DNA of 39,488 bases from an uncultured Thermoguttaceae bacterium (GTDB lineage: Bacteria > Planctomycetota > Planctomycetia > Pirellulales > Thermoguttaceae), in NCBI GenBank assembly GCA_937951625.1, contig CALFBP010000071.1, forward strand, positions 1 through 39,488. The letters are read 5' to 3'. The notes below the pieces were generated by a model. That model was not told the origin of the DNA, made no database searches, and saw only the letters and a program-made list of their open reading frames with translations. The position numbers and the translations under genes were made by a program. Positions within the stretch are counted from its first letter, which is position 1; every line of letters begins with the position of its first letter. Shown here one piece after another: positions 16,803 through 25,799 of this stretch.

Positions 16803-17059
16803 AGGTTGCTAGGCAGAAATCTGTCCGGCCCCATCGGGCTTTGTGGTTTCCGCCCAGGCATGTTTCAATAGCTTCAACGGTGCTTCCAGAGTAGCCTGCC
16901 GAGTCCCGCCGTGTTTTTTTGAATGCAGTGTTTTTTCCACGGAGCTCGGCCGATAATACTCCGTGGAGCAAGGCATTTTGGCTTCGTGAAAGGTTTGAGG
17001 AAGCCCGAACGGAGTTCACCTTTTTCGCCTTAACGGGCAGGCTGCGGGCCTGCAAGCTG

Positions 17060-17115
17060 AAGGCACAATCCCCGTCGCCGGCCCTGCCGAGGCGGCCAGG
17101 ATTGTGCCTTTTTTT
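17060..17115 (+). terminator. intrinsic terminator well downstream of cheY
   Basis: AAGGCACAATCC (17060-17071) pairs perfectly with GGATTGTGCCTT (17099-17110) and the stem runs into TTTTTTT. The 27-nt loop can form its own GC-rich hairpin. It lies about 260 nt after the cheY stop, so it either ends a long 3' UTR or a separate small RNA. Confidence 0.75.
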
Positions 17116-17521
17116 CGTTTCAGGTCCAAACTACCGAAGCAGCGGGGAGATGCGCGGCCGTAGGCTATTCGTTCCCTTGCCTTGCGAGGCGGGAACGATC
17201 CTGCGGCCCGCGTTTTTTAGCTGCTCCTACTGGCTGCCGTCGGCTGGCACTCTACGCCGCTAAACTTCTTTGGGCCGTTTTGAGTTGTCGGACTTGATTG
17301 ACTTGGGATTGGGTTACGTTCACGATAGGCGGTATGCCCCTGGGCTTGGCCGGGCCTTTCCAACAGCGTGATCGATACGTGATCACTGCTCGATCCTGCT
17401 GTTTCAGGGGCCGGTCTGCGGTCGAGGTGCGAGGCCCTCAGCCCGGGCACTCACAGCAACAGCCGGGGCGAGGCCGGCCCTCACGCCCGGCCCCTATCCC
17501 AAAGCGAGAGCGGGTTCAAAA

Positions 17522-17577
17522 CCCTCTCCCTCTGGGAGAGGGCAAGGTGAGGGGGAGTACCAGCGAGGCTCACCTTG
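17522..17577. repeat. REP-like double hairpin, possible terminator of the kinase gene
   Basis: Two perfect inverted repeats abut: CCCTCTCCC/GGGAGAGGG with loop TCT (17522-17542), then CAAGGTGAG/CTCACCTTG (17543-17551 and 17569-17577). The first half is a sequence type known as a dispersed intergenic repeat in many genomes (recalled, not checked). Read on the minus strand the GGGAGAGGG arm is followed by TTTT, so it may terminate the kinase transcript, whose stop is about 140 nt away. Confidence 0.6.
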
Positions 17578-17714
17578 GCAAGCGGGACTTTACCGGTCGC
17601 TTTGCGTGTTGAGGGGTCAGGGTTTGGGGCACTGCTTTACGGTTTCTGGGCTGCGAAGTGGGCTTTCCGCCTTGGGGCTTTCCGCACGGATGGCCATTTG
17701 CCCCCTCCGATTTG

Positions 17715-20700
17715 TCAAAGATTGTCTGGACGATCATTCCGCGGCGCGAGCCAGACGACGACTTCGCCCGAGCGATCCGCGGTGGCACCAGCAACGGCGA
17801 GGCGAGTCCCGTCGGGCGAGAAAGCCAGGCAGGTCGCCCTACAGCGTTGGCCGTTGAGCGTGGCCAGTTCCCGGCCCGTGAACACGTCCCACAATTTCAC
17901 CTCGCACTCATAGCGAACCGAGGCATGGACCGAGCGGGTGGCGGAGGCCAGTGTTTTTCCATCCGGGGAGAAGGCCAACAATTCCACCATGTCGTGATGG
18001 CCCAAGAGCGTAGCCCGAGGTTCGAGGCTCTTGGCGTCGAAGAACTTGATCACCGAATCGCGGCCTCCGGTGGCCAGGATCGTGCCGTCGGGCGAGAAGG
18101 CCACGCAGCGGACGGATTTCAGATGGCCGGGGGCGAGAGTGCGGGGGCGGCGCGAGCCGAGGTCCCACAGTTGGACTCGCGTCTGGCAGGACGCGGCCAG
18201 GGTGGTTCCGTCGGGCGAAAAGGCGACTCGTTGATGTCCTTCGCAGTCGCCCGGCAGATCGAGAGAAAGCCGCCGACCCCCGGTCGGCACGTCCCAAACC
18301 GTGGGTTCGAGGATGGGAAAACCTGGGAAGTTCATGGGATAGCAGGCCAGCAAAGAGGCGTCGGGCGAAAAGGCCAGGTAAAAAGGGGCGCCGGCCGGCA
18401 GCCCGTACTCTTCGTGGTGGGCGCCGAGCTGGATCGCCGGTTGCTCGATCCGGGCCACGGAGCGGTTGGGCGAGTTGAGGTCGCAGAAGTGGATCGCGGC
18501 GTCGTGCGTGCCAATGGCCATAAGTCCCCGCGAAACGGAGACGGCCAGGCATCCGCACTGCTTGCCTGGCAATTCGATCGACGAGACCTGCCGTCCCGTG
18601 TCGGTGTCCCACAGGCGGACCTGCGATTCGCCGCCGGCGGTGGCAAGCGTTCGGCTGTCGGGCAAAAAGGCGAGGCCCGTCACCGGCCGGGACTGTCGCG
18701 GCAGACACCGGACGGTTCCGGTTTGCCAATCGCTCCACAAGCGAAGGGAACGGTCGCCAGCGCCCGTCGCCAGGGTCTTTCCGTCGGGCGAAACCGCTGC
18801 GCACCAGACTGCCCCGAGATGGGCGCCGAGCACCCGGAGCAAGTTGCCCTCGGTCGGGTGCCAAATGCGGATCTGGCCGTCATCGCCCGTGGAAACCAGT
18901 GTGGCGCCGTCGCGGGAAAATACGACCGATCGTACCGCGGCCTGGTGCCCGCGCAGGACTGCTTTGAGCCGAAGGGTTTCCGTCTGCCAAATCCGCACGC
19001 AAGCATCGCGCGAACCGCTGGCCACCCAACGACCGTCGGGACTGAAGGAGGCGGCCAGCACTTTCTCATGAAGGGTTTCCGTGGAGGCCAATTGCTTCCT
19101 CGTTCCGGGATCGATGATGCCGAGCACACGGCCATTCTTCGTGGAAGCCACGATGCGGCCATCGTCAGCCAGAGCGAAGGCCCGCCACCCCTCGACCGTC
19201 CAAAGGCGTGTGCCTGTGTCAGGGTCCCATGCCGAGGTCTTGGTGTCGTGTGTGTCCCAGTGGACCTCGCTGGCCAGCAAAGTCTTGCCGTCCGCGACGA
19301 AGCCTACCCAAGCAACCGGCAGCGTGAACGTGGTGAGCATTTGCAGCAGCCGTGCCTTGGACACGTCCCAAACTCTGACCGTCGAGTCGTCTCCCGCCGA
19401 GGCCAACAGCGTGCCGTCCGGGGAAAACGCGAGGAAGTTGACGTCGTCGCCAAAGCCCTGAAGAGTGCGAAGTTTCTGACGGCGCGCAACATCCCAGAGC
19501 ACGATGGTCTGGTCCCTCCCGGCCGTGGCGAGGATCGCACCGTCGGGCGAGAACGCCGCGCAATAGATCACATCTTGATGCCCATCGAGCGTGGTCCACA
19601 CGTTCTGGGTCGAGTGCCAGAGGTAATGCCAAGTGAAATCTCGCAGGTCTTCTTGTCCGGCGGCGGGGCCAAGCTGCTGGAGAATGCGCCGCGCCCCGGC
19701 CATTTCGCCAACTTCGTAGGCTTGCCAGGCCCAATGAACGTCGGCTGCGTAAACATGTCTGCGCAGGATTTTCTCGCGATCGAGCACTTGGAGCCGGCGG
19801 GTCTCGGCGAGCTGCTGTTGGGAGCGAGCGAGATCGCGTTGTCGTCGGGCCTCGTTGCGTTCGGCCCAAACCCAAAGGGTGCTAGCGGCCAGGCCGGCCA
19901 GCAGCACGAGCACCATGACAGCCGCAGTCATAACCACTGCGGCGTGTCGATGCGCCCATTTGACGGCCCGTTCCCACGAGGAGGGGCGTCGGGCTCGGAT
20001 CGGGCGGTCATCGAGGAACCGCCGCAGATCGTCGGCCAAGGCCTGGGCCGATTCATAGCGGGCCGCCGGGTCCACGGCCATGGCTTTGAGCACGATAGTT
20101 TCCAAGTCCACTGGAAGGTCGGGAACGATTTCGCGCGGCGGCCGGAAATCTCCCTCCAAGATTTGGTGGAGGAGCGTGTGGCGGTCGCTCGACCCGAAGG
20201 CCGGCTCCAGCGTTAAGAGTTCGTATAGCGTCGTGCCCAAGCTGTAGATGTCCGTGCGGTGGTCCAAAATGCTCCGCTGGCCTTGGGCCTGTTCGGGGCT
20301 CATGTACCGAAGCGTGCCAAGCACGTCTCCGGTCATCGTGAGGTTGGCCCCGGTTCGCGTCTGCGCCAGGCCAAAGTCGCTGATGAACAGCTTTCCGCTG
20401 GCATCGACCAGCAGGTTCGACGGCTTGATGTCCCGATGCACCACGCCCATTCGATGGGCGTGCTCCAAGGCCTCGGCGGCTTGAACCCCTAGCCGGACGG
20501 CGGAGCGGTAGAAGTCCCGGCACAAGGACGCCGCTCCGGTGCGGCTCCCCCCTTGCCACACGTTTCTAGTTTGCGGCGCAAACAAAGTGGAAATGGGAGC
20601 TCCGGCCTGCGTCTGGAGCAGCGAGCGGCCAGCCAATTCAAAGCAACTCGCCCCAATGGGGTCTTGCCCAAGGTGAATGCTGGCCGTGCTCCGACAGGGG

Positions 20701-21335
20701 TCCACCGTATGCATTTGCGTGTCGCTGAAGCGGCTGCGAAGCCCGGAGATGATCTGGGCCAGGGTCTGGCCCTCGATGTACTCCATGGCGTAGAAATGCA
20801 CGGCGCGCTCGCTTCCCACGGAGTATACCTGCACGATGTGCTCGTGGCGGAGCGAGGCGGCGGCCTGGGCCTCGTTTCGAAAGCGTTGGAGTTGTCGAGG
20901 GTCGAGCACGGCGGCAAAGGGCAGGACCTTTAACGCAACCCGACGGCGCAAAGAAATCTGCTCCGCCTCGTAGACCACGCCCATCCCGCCGCGGCCGATT
21001 TGCCGAAGGATGCGGTAGTCGCCCAATCGCCCCGCTGCCGGGGGACCTCTCCGCGCAGAGGGGGGAGAATCGGCGCTGGCTTCTTCTTGATTGAACTTGG
21101 GCGCGATGCGTTGGACAATCTCCAAGGCGTCCAAGCAGGAGGCCACTTCGTCGGCAATATATGGAAACTCCGCCAGGAGTTCCTCCCGGCTCAGGGTTTC
21201 GCCTCGCTCCATCGCCTCACGGTATTCCTTGATTCGCTGGATGACCCGAGGGTCCTCGAGCGACTGCGGCGTGTTGGTCTCGGCCGCCATCTGCGACGAT
21301 GCCGCTTGGCAGGAATCGTCATCAGGGTAACGCAT
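17715..21335 (-). CDS. transmembrane Ser/Thr protein kinase with C-terminal WD40 repeats
   Basis: A 1206-residue receptor-like kinase. The ATG at 21335 overlaps the sigma-factor stop by 14 nt and has a purine-rich stretch (GGGGGGAAAGG) before it. The kinase domain (about 105-445) shows the P-loop IGRGGMGVV, Lys136 in VALKV, the catalytic loop HRDIKPSN (300-307), DFGLA at 320-324 and YMSPEQ. About 75 residues (200-276), with no obvious kinase motif, are inserted between the N-lobe region and the catalytic-loop helix. A membrane segment (about 466-490) and a short coiled coil lead to about a dozen WD40 units (FSPDGxxLAxAxxDxxVxLWD) to the end, enough for two beta-propellers. The kinase would face the cytoplasm and the propellers the periplasm. 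It is translationally coupled to an ECF sigma factor. Confidence 0.95.
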   Translation of the reverse strand: MRYPDDDSCQAASSQMAAETNTPQSLEDPRVIQRIKEYREAMERGETLSREELLAEFPYIADEVASCLDALEIVQRIAPKFNQEEASADSPPSARRGPPAAGRLGDYRILRQIGRGGMGVVYEAEQISLRRRVALKVLPFAAVLDPRQLQRFRNEAQAAASLRHEHIVQVYSVGSERAVHFYAMEYIEGQTLAQIISGLRSRFSDTQMHTVDPCRSTASIHLGQDPIGASCFELAGRSLLQTQAGAPISTLFAPQTRNVWQGGSRTGAASLCRDFYRSAVRLGVQAAEALEHAHRMGVVHRDIKPSNLLVDASGKLFISDFGLAQTRTGANLTMTGDVLGTLRYMSPEQAQGQRSILDHRTDIYSLGTTLYELLTLEPAFGSSDRHTLLHQILEGDFRPPREIVPDLPVDLETIVLKAMAVDPAARYESAQALADDLRRFLDDRPIRARRPSSWERAVKWAHRHAAVVMTAAVMVLVLLAGLAASTLWVWAERNEARRQRDLARSQQQLAETRRLQVLDREKILRRHVYAADVHWAWQAYEVGEMAGARRILQQLGPAAGQEDLRDFTWHYLWHSTQNVWTTLDGHQDVIYCAAFSPDGAILATAGRDQTIVLWDVARRQKLRTLQGFGDDVNFLAFSPDGTLLASAGDDSTVRVWDVSKARLLQMLTTFTLPVAWVGFVADGKTLLASEVHWDTHDTKTSAWDPDTGTRLWTVEGWRAFALADDGRIVASTKNGRVLGIIDPGTRKQLASTETLHEKVLAASFSPDGRWVASGSRDACVRIWQTETLRLKAVLRGHQAAVRSVVFSRDGATLVSTGDDGQIRIWHPTEGNLLRVLGAHLGAVWCAAVSPDGKTLATGAGDRSLRLWSDWQTGTVRCLPRQSRPVTGLAFLPDSRTLATAGGESQVRLWDTDTGRQVSSIELPGKQCGCLAVSVSRGLMAIGTHDAAIHFCDLNSPNRSVARIEQPAIQLGAHHEEYGLPAGAPFYLAFSPDASLLACYPMNFPGFPILEPTVWDVPTGGRRLSLDLPGDCEGHQRVAFSPDGTTLAASCQTRVQLWDLGSRRPRTLAPGHLKSVRCVAFSPDGTILATGGRDSVIKFFDAKSLEPRATLLGHHDMVELLAFSPDGKTLASATRSVHASVRYECEVKLWDVFTGRELATLNGQRCRATCLAFSPDGTRLAVAGATADRSGEVVVWLAPRNDRPDNL

Positions 21336-21957
21336 TGCCCTTTCCCCCCAACAAACGCCTGACGCGGACCAAGCCGCGGACCCAGAGCTTCTCCACGCTT
21401 TCCACAGATCGGCCCAGGTGTCGAGCGACCTCCGGCAACGGCAACTTCTCAAAGTGGTGCAGAAAGATCACGCGACGGTGATCGTCCGGCAATTGGGCGA
21501 GGGCATCGGCCACGATCACCACCCACTCCTGGCGCACCGCCCGTTGGCTCGGCGTCTCCTCTTTAGCGGAAAGGACCGCGAGCGATTGGAAGGCAGCGGA
21601 TGATTCGTCGAGTTCCTCCTGTAACCGGCTTTCCAGACGCACATCGCGGCACTTTGTCCCTAAGAATCGACGCAGCAAATCGTGGATCTGCGACGCCAGG
21701 ATCCGTCGCAGCCAGGCAAGGAACTCCGCTTCCGTCGCGCCGCGGAACTCAGCAAAACCACGGTGCGCGCGCAGGAAGGTCTCCTGCACCATGTCGGCCG
21801 CATCCACTTTGCTTCGCAAGCGTTGATCGAGTTGGAGCTGGGCCAGCAACGTGAGGTAGTTACGACAACCTTCCAAAAGCCACCCCAAGGCCTCCGCATC
21901 GCCACCGCGAGCCATCGCCACCAGCGACTCATACGCCAAATGGTCGCCTCTGCCCAT
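21322..21957 (-). CDS. ECF-type RNA polymerase sigma factor, kinase-associated
   Basis: A 211-residue sigma-70 family protein with region 2 (DAADMVQETFLRAHRGFAEF) and region 4 (QLPDDHRRVIFLHHFEKLPL, then VARHLGRSVESVEKLWVRGL). Region 4 ends close to the C-terminus, so there is no long extra domain. It directs RNA polymerase to a specific promoter set. The 14-nt overlap with the kinase gene indicates coupled translation. In planctomycetes ECF factors of this type are typically encoded next to Ser/Thr kinases, and activation by phosphorylation has been proposed for some such groups. No anti-sigma factor is adjacent. The ATG at 21957 follows AGGAAAT. The likely trigger is a signal sensed by the WD40 part of the kinase (inference). 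Confidence 0.93.
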   Translation of the reverse strand: MGRGDHLAYESLVAMARGGDAEALGWLLEGCRNYLTLLAQLQLDQRLRSKVDAADMVQETFLRAHRGFAEFRGATEAEFLAWLRRILASQIHDLLRRFLGTKCRDVRLESRLQEELDESSAAFQSLAVLSAKEETPSQRAVRQEWVVIVADALAQLPDDHRRVIFLHHFEKLPLPEVARHLGRSVESVEKLWVRGLVRVRRLLGGKGNALP

Positions 21958-22511
21958 GGCCTATTTCCTAGGACGCAAGAACAACGCGGATACCGTCGCG
22001 AAAAATGGCTTAACTCAGAACATGTTCGAAAACTTCACCGTTCCGGGGGGCACAACGCAAATACATTTCGCTTGGGGGAGCTGATGCTGTCAAGGCAGGG
22101 GCACGAAAAAAGGTTGGCAATGCCTGCTTCGACATCCCCTTTGCTGACAGATATGGCGATTTCGAGATTTTCGAAAGATGCCATCGACTGGGAAGAATGG
22201 GAGCTTCAGAGAGCTCCAATCGAACTTGCATTCCCGGGGGGAAAGTCACCGTCCACTTACACGAAGTCCATCCTACCAAAAGACTTGCAGTTCCGAGGAC
22301 CTCAGTCCCCATTTCCTTGAAAAACTCGGTTTTTCAAGGTCCGGGGTTGAGATTATAATTCCCGCCCGCTTGGGCGAGCCGACAGCGACATTTCAACTTC
22401 TGTACGACTTTGAGCAGTATTCATCTCCATTCCCCACATCCCGGTCACGCCTGGACTGCCGGGCAGCATGCTGACGAACGCGAGCGAAGGGAGTCGCCGA
22501 AGACTTGGTCC
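21958..22511. other. 554-bp divergent intergenic region
   Basis: It lies between the sigma factor (minus) and a lipoprotein gene (plus). A perfect 10-bp inverted repeat is at 22315-22339. On the minus strand GGAAC (22040-22044) resembles an ECF -35 element about 85 bp before the sigma start, but no matching -10 was identified. Short open frames in it have no recognisable features. Confidence 0.5.
22315..22339. repeat. perfect 10-bp inverted repeat with five-base loop
   Basis: CCTTGAAAAA and TTTTTCAAGG flank CTCGG. The hairpin has an A/T-rich upper stem and no U-tract after it on either strand, so it is more likely a dispersed palindromic element than an intrinsic terminator. Confidence 0.6.
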
Positions 22512-23519
22512 ATGGGCGCGCGAATCCGTCAGGCCATTGCGCTGCTGATTGTAGCGTTTGCCGGTTGCGGGACCACGAAGTGGACCGACACCGCGCGGAC
22601 GGCGACCGAGCAACTCTTGATCACCGATTCGATCGACCGGGCGGTGAGCCGATTGGACATGAGGGCCTTGGCGGGCAAGAAGGTTTATGTGGATGACACG
22701 CCTGCCAAATCCGTGACCGACAGCGCCTACTTGGCGAGCGCCATTCGGCAGCACGTACTGGCCAGTGGGGCGATCCTGAAAACCAATCGGGATGAAGCGG
22801 ATTACATTCTCGAGGTCCGAGCAGGGGCCGTGGGCACGGACCGCCACGACCTGTTGTTTGGCATCCCGGCCACGAACCTGCCGACGTTTGGCGCGATGGC
22901 GGGCGCCCCGAGCCAGATTCCGGAAATCGCCTTCGCGAAGAAGACCGATCAGCGGGGTGTAGCAAAAATCTCCGTATTCGCCTACAACAAGAAGACTGGT
23001 CGGCCAGTATGGCAGTCCGGCGCCGTGCCAGAGCAAAGTACGACAAAGGCACTTTGGGTGCTTGGAGCGGGTCCGTTCCAACGCGGCACGATCCACCAGG
23101 GGACGACTTTTGCCGGAACAAAACTGAACATCCCGCTCATCGATCCCGTGTTGGGCGACCACAGCGGTCCCACGCCGGTTGCCGTGGCCGATGAAGCCTT
23201 TTTTGTCGAACCCCACGAGTCTGAGGCCGATGGAGGTAAGCAGGAAGGGGGCGCGGTTTCAGGAACCGTTTCGTCCCCGGCGACTCAGGAGAAATCGGCT
23301 CAAAGCGTCCCGTCAAATCCAGCCGTTTCGCCTTCGGCTCCTAGTGTTCCTCCCCTTGCCGCGCGTCCCCCCGCCGTCTCCGCGGCTGCGTCCCCGCCCC
23401 AATCGCCCGCAAACGAGGTTGTTCCCGAGGGGGCCTTTCCACCGTTCGCGCCAACAACTCATTCTTTCCCCGCCCACGACAACTATCGAGGCGAGGCTTG
23501 GTCGGATCGCCTGCGATAA
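22512..23519 (+). CDS. lipoprotein, DUF6655-like
   Basis: A 335-residue putative lipoprotein. From the ATG at 22512 the signal peptide MGARIRQAIALLIVAFAGC ends at Cys19, followed by GTTKWTDTARTATEQ. The mature domain (to about 240) is well ordered: LLITDSIDRAVSRLDMRALAG, VYVDD, YILEVRAGAVGTDRHDLLFG, then VFAYNKKTGRPVWQSG. This pattern recalls a planctomycete family catalogued as DUF6655 (assignment from memory). It also resembles proteins that report on a bound partner, with no catalytic motif. The final 80 or so residues are proline- and serine-rich and probably unstructured. There is no good Shine-Dalgarno at this ATG; the frame is open 34 codons upstream. Function unknown. Confidence 0.8.
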   Translation: MGARIRQAIALLIVAFAGCGTTKWTDTARTATEQLLITDSIDRAVSRLDMRALAGKKVYVDDTPAKSVTDSAYLASAIRQHVLASGAILKTNRDEADYILEVRAGAVGTDRHDLLFGIPATNLPTFGAMAGAPSQIPEIAFAKKTDQRGVAKISVFAYNKKTGRPVWQSGAVPEQSTTKALWVLGAGPFQRGTIHQGTTFAGTKLNIPLIDPVLGDHSGPTPVAVADEAFFVEPHESEADGGKQEGGAVSGTVSSPATQEKSAQSVPSNPAVSPSAPSVPPLAARPPAVSAAASPPQSPANEVVPEGAFPPFAPTTHSFPAHDNYRGEAWSDRLR

Positions 23520-23816
23520 TCGGCATCGGGGGGTGAGGCCAGCCATCAGGGCCAGCGGCATCTCCCCGGGTTTTGTGTGCAGGCGTCGATCGCGAACCGG
23601 ATTCACGGGCGAGTGTATCTTGAAGCCCCATGGCTCCTTGAGATAGGCTTGGGGCAACTAGCCTTCGGGGAGCCGCCCCGCGGTGCCTCGTTATTGGTTT
23701 TCTTAGGCAAATTGACGTAAAGATCAACGCGCCGCGTCTTGGCGGTTGCAACGCGGCGTCGTTGTTCAACGCCCTGCGTTGTTTCAAACCCCCGATAATC
23801 TCAGGAGCCAGAACCG
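23520..23816. other. 297-bp intergenic region with a GC-rich hairpin
   Basis: Non-coding spacer between the lipoprotein and FAD-enzyme genes. TTGACG at 23712-23717 is a good -35 match but no -10 lies at the right distance. The only clear structure is the hairpin at 23726-23763. Confidence 0.5.
23726..23763 (+). terminator. GC-rich hairpin, possible terminator of the lipoprotein gene
   Basis: AACGCGCCGCGT (23726-23737) pairs with ACGCGGCG-T-CGTT (23751-23763), giving 12 base pairs with one bulged T. Only a weak T-rich tail follows (GTTC), so termination would be imperfect. Confidence 0.4.
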
Positions 23817-25181
23817 ATGAATCAGCGAATCTCACGGCGCGATCTGCTACGGACGGTGGGGGCTTCCAGCTTGGCCACAGGTTTCAGCGGGGTGTTGGCG
23901 GGAGGTGCTGCGGTTGCCGATGAACCGCAGCCTAGCGGCTTCACTGGCAGCGTGCTCAAGGCCAACGTGGCCCAGTCCACCGCCACCTGTCCGACCATCG
24001 TCAATGGCGAGGTGATCCAACCGCAGCGGAAACTGTCGCTTTTGGACCAAACCGACGTGCTGGTGGTCGGGGGAGGCTCGGCGGGAGTCGCGGCGGCCAT
24101 CGCCGCCCGAAGAACCGGCGCCCAAGTCACCTTGGTGGAGCGTTACAATCATTTCGGCGGCCTGTGGACCGGGGGACTGGTGCTTGTGGTCATCGGCCAC
24201 ATGGTCAAGGGGCCCAAACAGGTCTGCATGGGCATTGGGGAGGAGATGATGCGCCGCCTGGAAAAGATCGACGGAGGGATCATGAACCGCGGGCCTGGCA
24301 AGAATCCCACGGTCGATGCCGAGGCCCTCAAGTTTGTCATGCTGGACATGGTTGCCGAGGCCGGTGTGAAGGTCTTCCTGCATTGTTGGGGCGTGGACGC
24401 GATCATGGAGGGCGATGCGGTCCGTGGGGCAGTGTTCGAGAGCAAGTCGGGGCGCCAAGCGATTCTCGCCAAGGTCGTGGTCGACGCCACCGGTGATGGC
24501 GACGTGTTTGCCGCAGCCGGGGCGGAGTTCGAGCACCGCACCTACAATATCGGCTTGGTCTCGAGGATCGGGAATCTCGACAAGCTCGGCCCTGCCGCAA
24601 AGGAGGGGCGGCCCCCGCGTGGGCTCGGCGCGTCGACGCCAATTCCCGGCGTGAATTGGGTCAACATGCTCGGTCCCGAACGCGACGGCCTGGACGTGGC
24701 CGAGTTGAGCCGGCTCGAAATGAACCATCGGCGGCAGATCTGGAAGCAACTCGAAAAACTCCGCAAGACGCCCGGCTACGAGCGGGTTTATCTCCTCGAA
24801 ACCGCCCCGCAGCTCGGCGTGCGGATCACGCGGACCCTGGTTGGCGTGAAGACCCTTACCCACGAGGACATCCGTACTGGGGCCCGATTTCCCGACGTGA
24901 TCGCCGTGGGCGGGTTCACCGAACCCAAAGGCGAAGAGTGGCACATTCCTTATGGGGTGCTCGTACCACGGAAGGTCGAGCAGTTGTTGACCGCAGGCCG
25001 GTGCATCTCGGCGGCGTTGAAGACTGCCGACAACATCCGCCTGATTCCGGTGTGTTTCGCCACAGGCCACGCGGCGGGAGTCGCCGCGGCAGTGGCCGCC
25101 CAGGACGGTTGTCCTCCCCGAGCCGTGGAGGTGCCTAAGGTGCAGCGGATTCTCCGCGAACAGGAGGCGTACCTCGGCTGA
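23817..25181 (+). CDS. Tat-exported FAD-dependent oxidoreductase
   Basis: A 454-residue flavoprotein. The N-terminus has a twin-arginine signal (ISRRDLLRTVGASSLATG). A dinucleotide-binding fold follows with VLVVGGGSAGVAAAIAARR (GGGSAG at 85-90, ribose-binding Glu108), then HFGGLWTGGL, DATGDGDVFAAAGAEF and the C-terminal LLTAGRCISAALKTADNIRL/CFATGHAAGVAAAVA. This is the FAD_oxidored type found in many exported planctomycete proteins; substrates are generally unknown. It is preceded by a 297-bp spacer and followed by a likely terminator about 138 nt after the stop, so it appears to be a single-gene unit. No damage visible. Confidence 0.93.
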   Translation: MNQRISRRDLLRTVGASSLATGFSGVLAGGAAVADEPQPSGFTGSVLKANVAQSTATCPTIVNGEVIQPQRKLSLLDQTDVLVVGGGSAGVAAAIAARRTGAQVTLVERYNHFGGLWTGGLVLVVIGHMVKGPKQVCMGIGEEMMRRLEKIDGGIMNRGPGKNPTVDAEALKFVMLDMVAEAGVKVFLHCWGVDAIMEGDAVRGAVFESKSGRQAILAKVVVDATGDGDVFAAAGAEFEHRTYNIGLVSRIGNLDKLGPAAKEGRPPRGLGASTPIPGVNWVNMLGPERDGLDVAELSRLEMNHRRQIWKQLEKLRKTPGYERVYLLETAPQLGVRITRTLVGVKTLTHEDIRTGARFPDVIAVGGFTEPKGEEWHIPYGVLVPRKVEQLLTAGRCISAALKTADNIRLIPVCFATGHAAGVAAAVAAQDGCPPRAVEVPKVQRILREQEAYLG

Positions 25182-25318
25182 ATCGAGGCGGCACCCCCTG
25201 ATTAATGGCAAAAATGGCAATGGTCAGAATCGAAGTCCCATACGCAGAAATCCCAACGAAAATAAAGTATGCGACCATCACAATTGGGAGAATCCACCAG
25301 ACTGTTGGGGAAAGACAC

Positions 25319-25347
25319 TCCCAAAATTTGGGATTTTGCGCTTTTTT
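25319..25347 (+). terminator. intrinsic terminator after the FAD oxidoreductase
   Basis: TCCCAA (25319-25324) and TTGGGA (25328-25333) form a six-base-pair stem with a three-base loop, followed by TTTTGCGCTTTTTT. It is about 138 nt after the stop codon. Confidence 0.55.
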
Positions 25348-25799
25348 AACTTGTACCGTTCCAGCCGACCGAGGGCAACACCCCATGCCGATGACCGACC
25401 TCGTACCAATAAACATCTCCCTCGATCATGGGGGTGTGGTTAGTGTTTGTCGTCGCGCATCGGATTGCGTTTGGGAGCCCCCTCAACGCGCGGGATCATG
25501 CTCACGCTGGCATTGTCGACCAGCATGGAAAATGTTTCCGGAAGACGCGAGTCGGCATCGCCCCGGCCTCCTTTTTGGCGGGGAGAATGGGTCGCGAACA
25601 TACGCTGACGCCTCACCGGGGTTTCGGTACCTACTGGAATGGGGAAGTGGATTGGCGGCGCATCCCGCGCGGGACGGCTAGGGAATGTGATGTGGGGGAC
25701 GCGATCTTTCAGGGGATCGCAAAGTCTGGGCAGGGGGCACAATCCGCATGGCCTGCACGTGCCTTGAATCCGGTGTCCCACCGCGCCGATGGATGTTGC

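Larger units (their letters stand above)
16803..17714. other. 912-bp non-coding region rich in hairpins
   Basis: No coding frame here resembles a protein. It has five clear inverted repeats: CCACGGAG/CTCCGTGG (16937-16966), GCAGGC/GCCTGC (17037-17053), a terminator (17060-17115), TCGTTCCC/GGGAACGA with an inner GCC/GGC (17169-17198) and a double hairpin (17522-17577). It is bounded by the ends of two convergent genes, so no promoter is required for either, which makes its size and structure notable. Confidence 0.65.

Noticed and set aside
17658-20216. Long plus-strand open frame of more than 800 codons
   Set aside because: It lies antisense to the WD40 repeats of the kinase, which have all expected motifs; high GC lengthens shadow frames.
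22040-22044. GGAAC on the minus strand as an autoregulatory ECF -35 element
   Set aside because: No matching -10 element at about 16 bp; a five-base match is expected by chance.
22154-22320. Plus-strand 55-codon frame in the spacer upstream of the DUF6655-like gene
   Set aside because: No ribosome binding site, no signal or domain features, and it ends inside a palindromic hairpin.
25135-25416. Minus-strand 93-residue frame with a hydrophobic stretch (WWILPIVMVAYFIFVGISAY)
   Set aside because: Third codon positions are AT-rich unlike neighbours, no proper ribosome binding site is present, it runs antisense into the FAD gene, and its middle is the inverted repeat of a plus-strand terminator.
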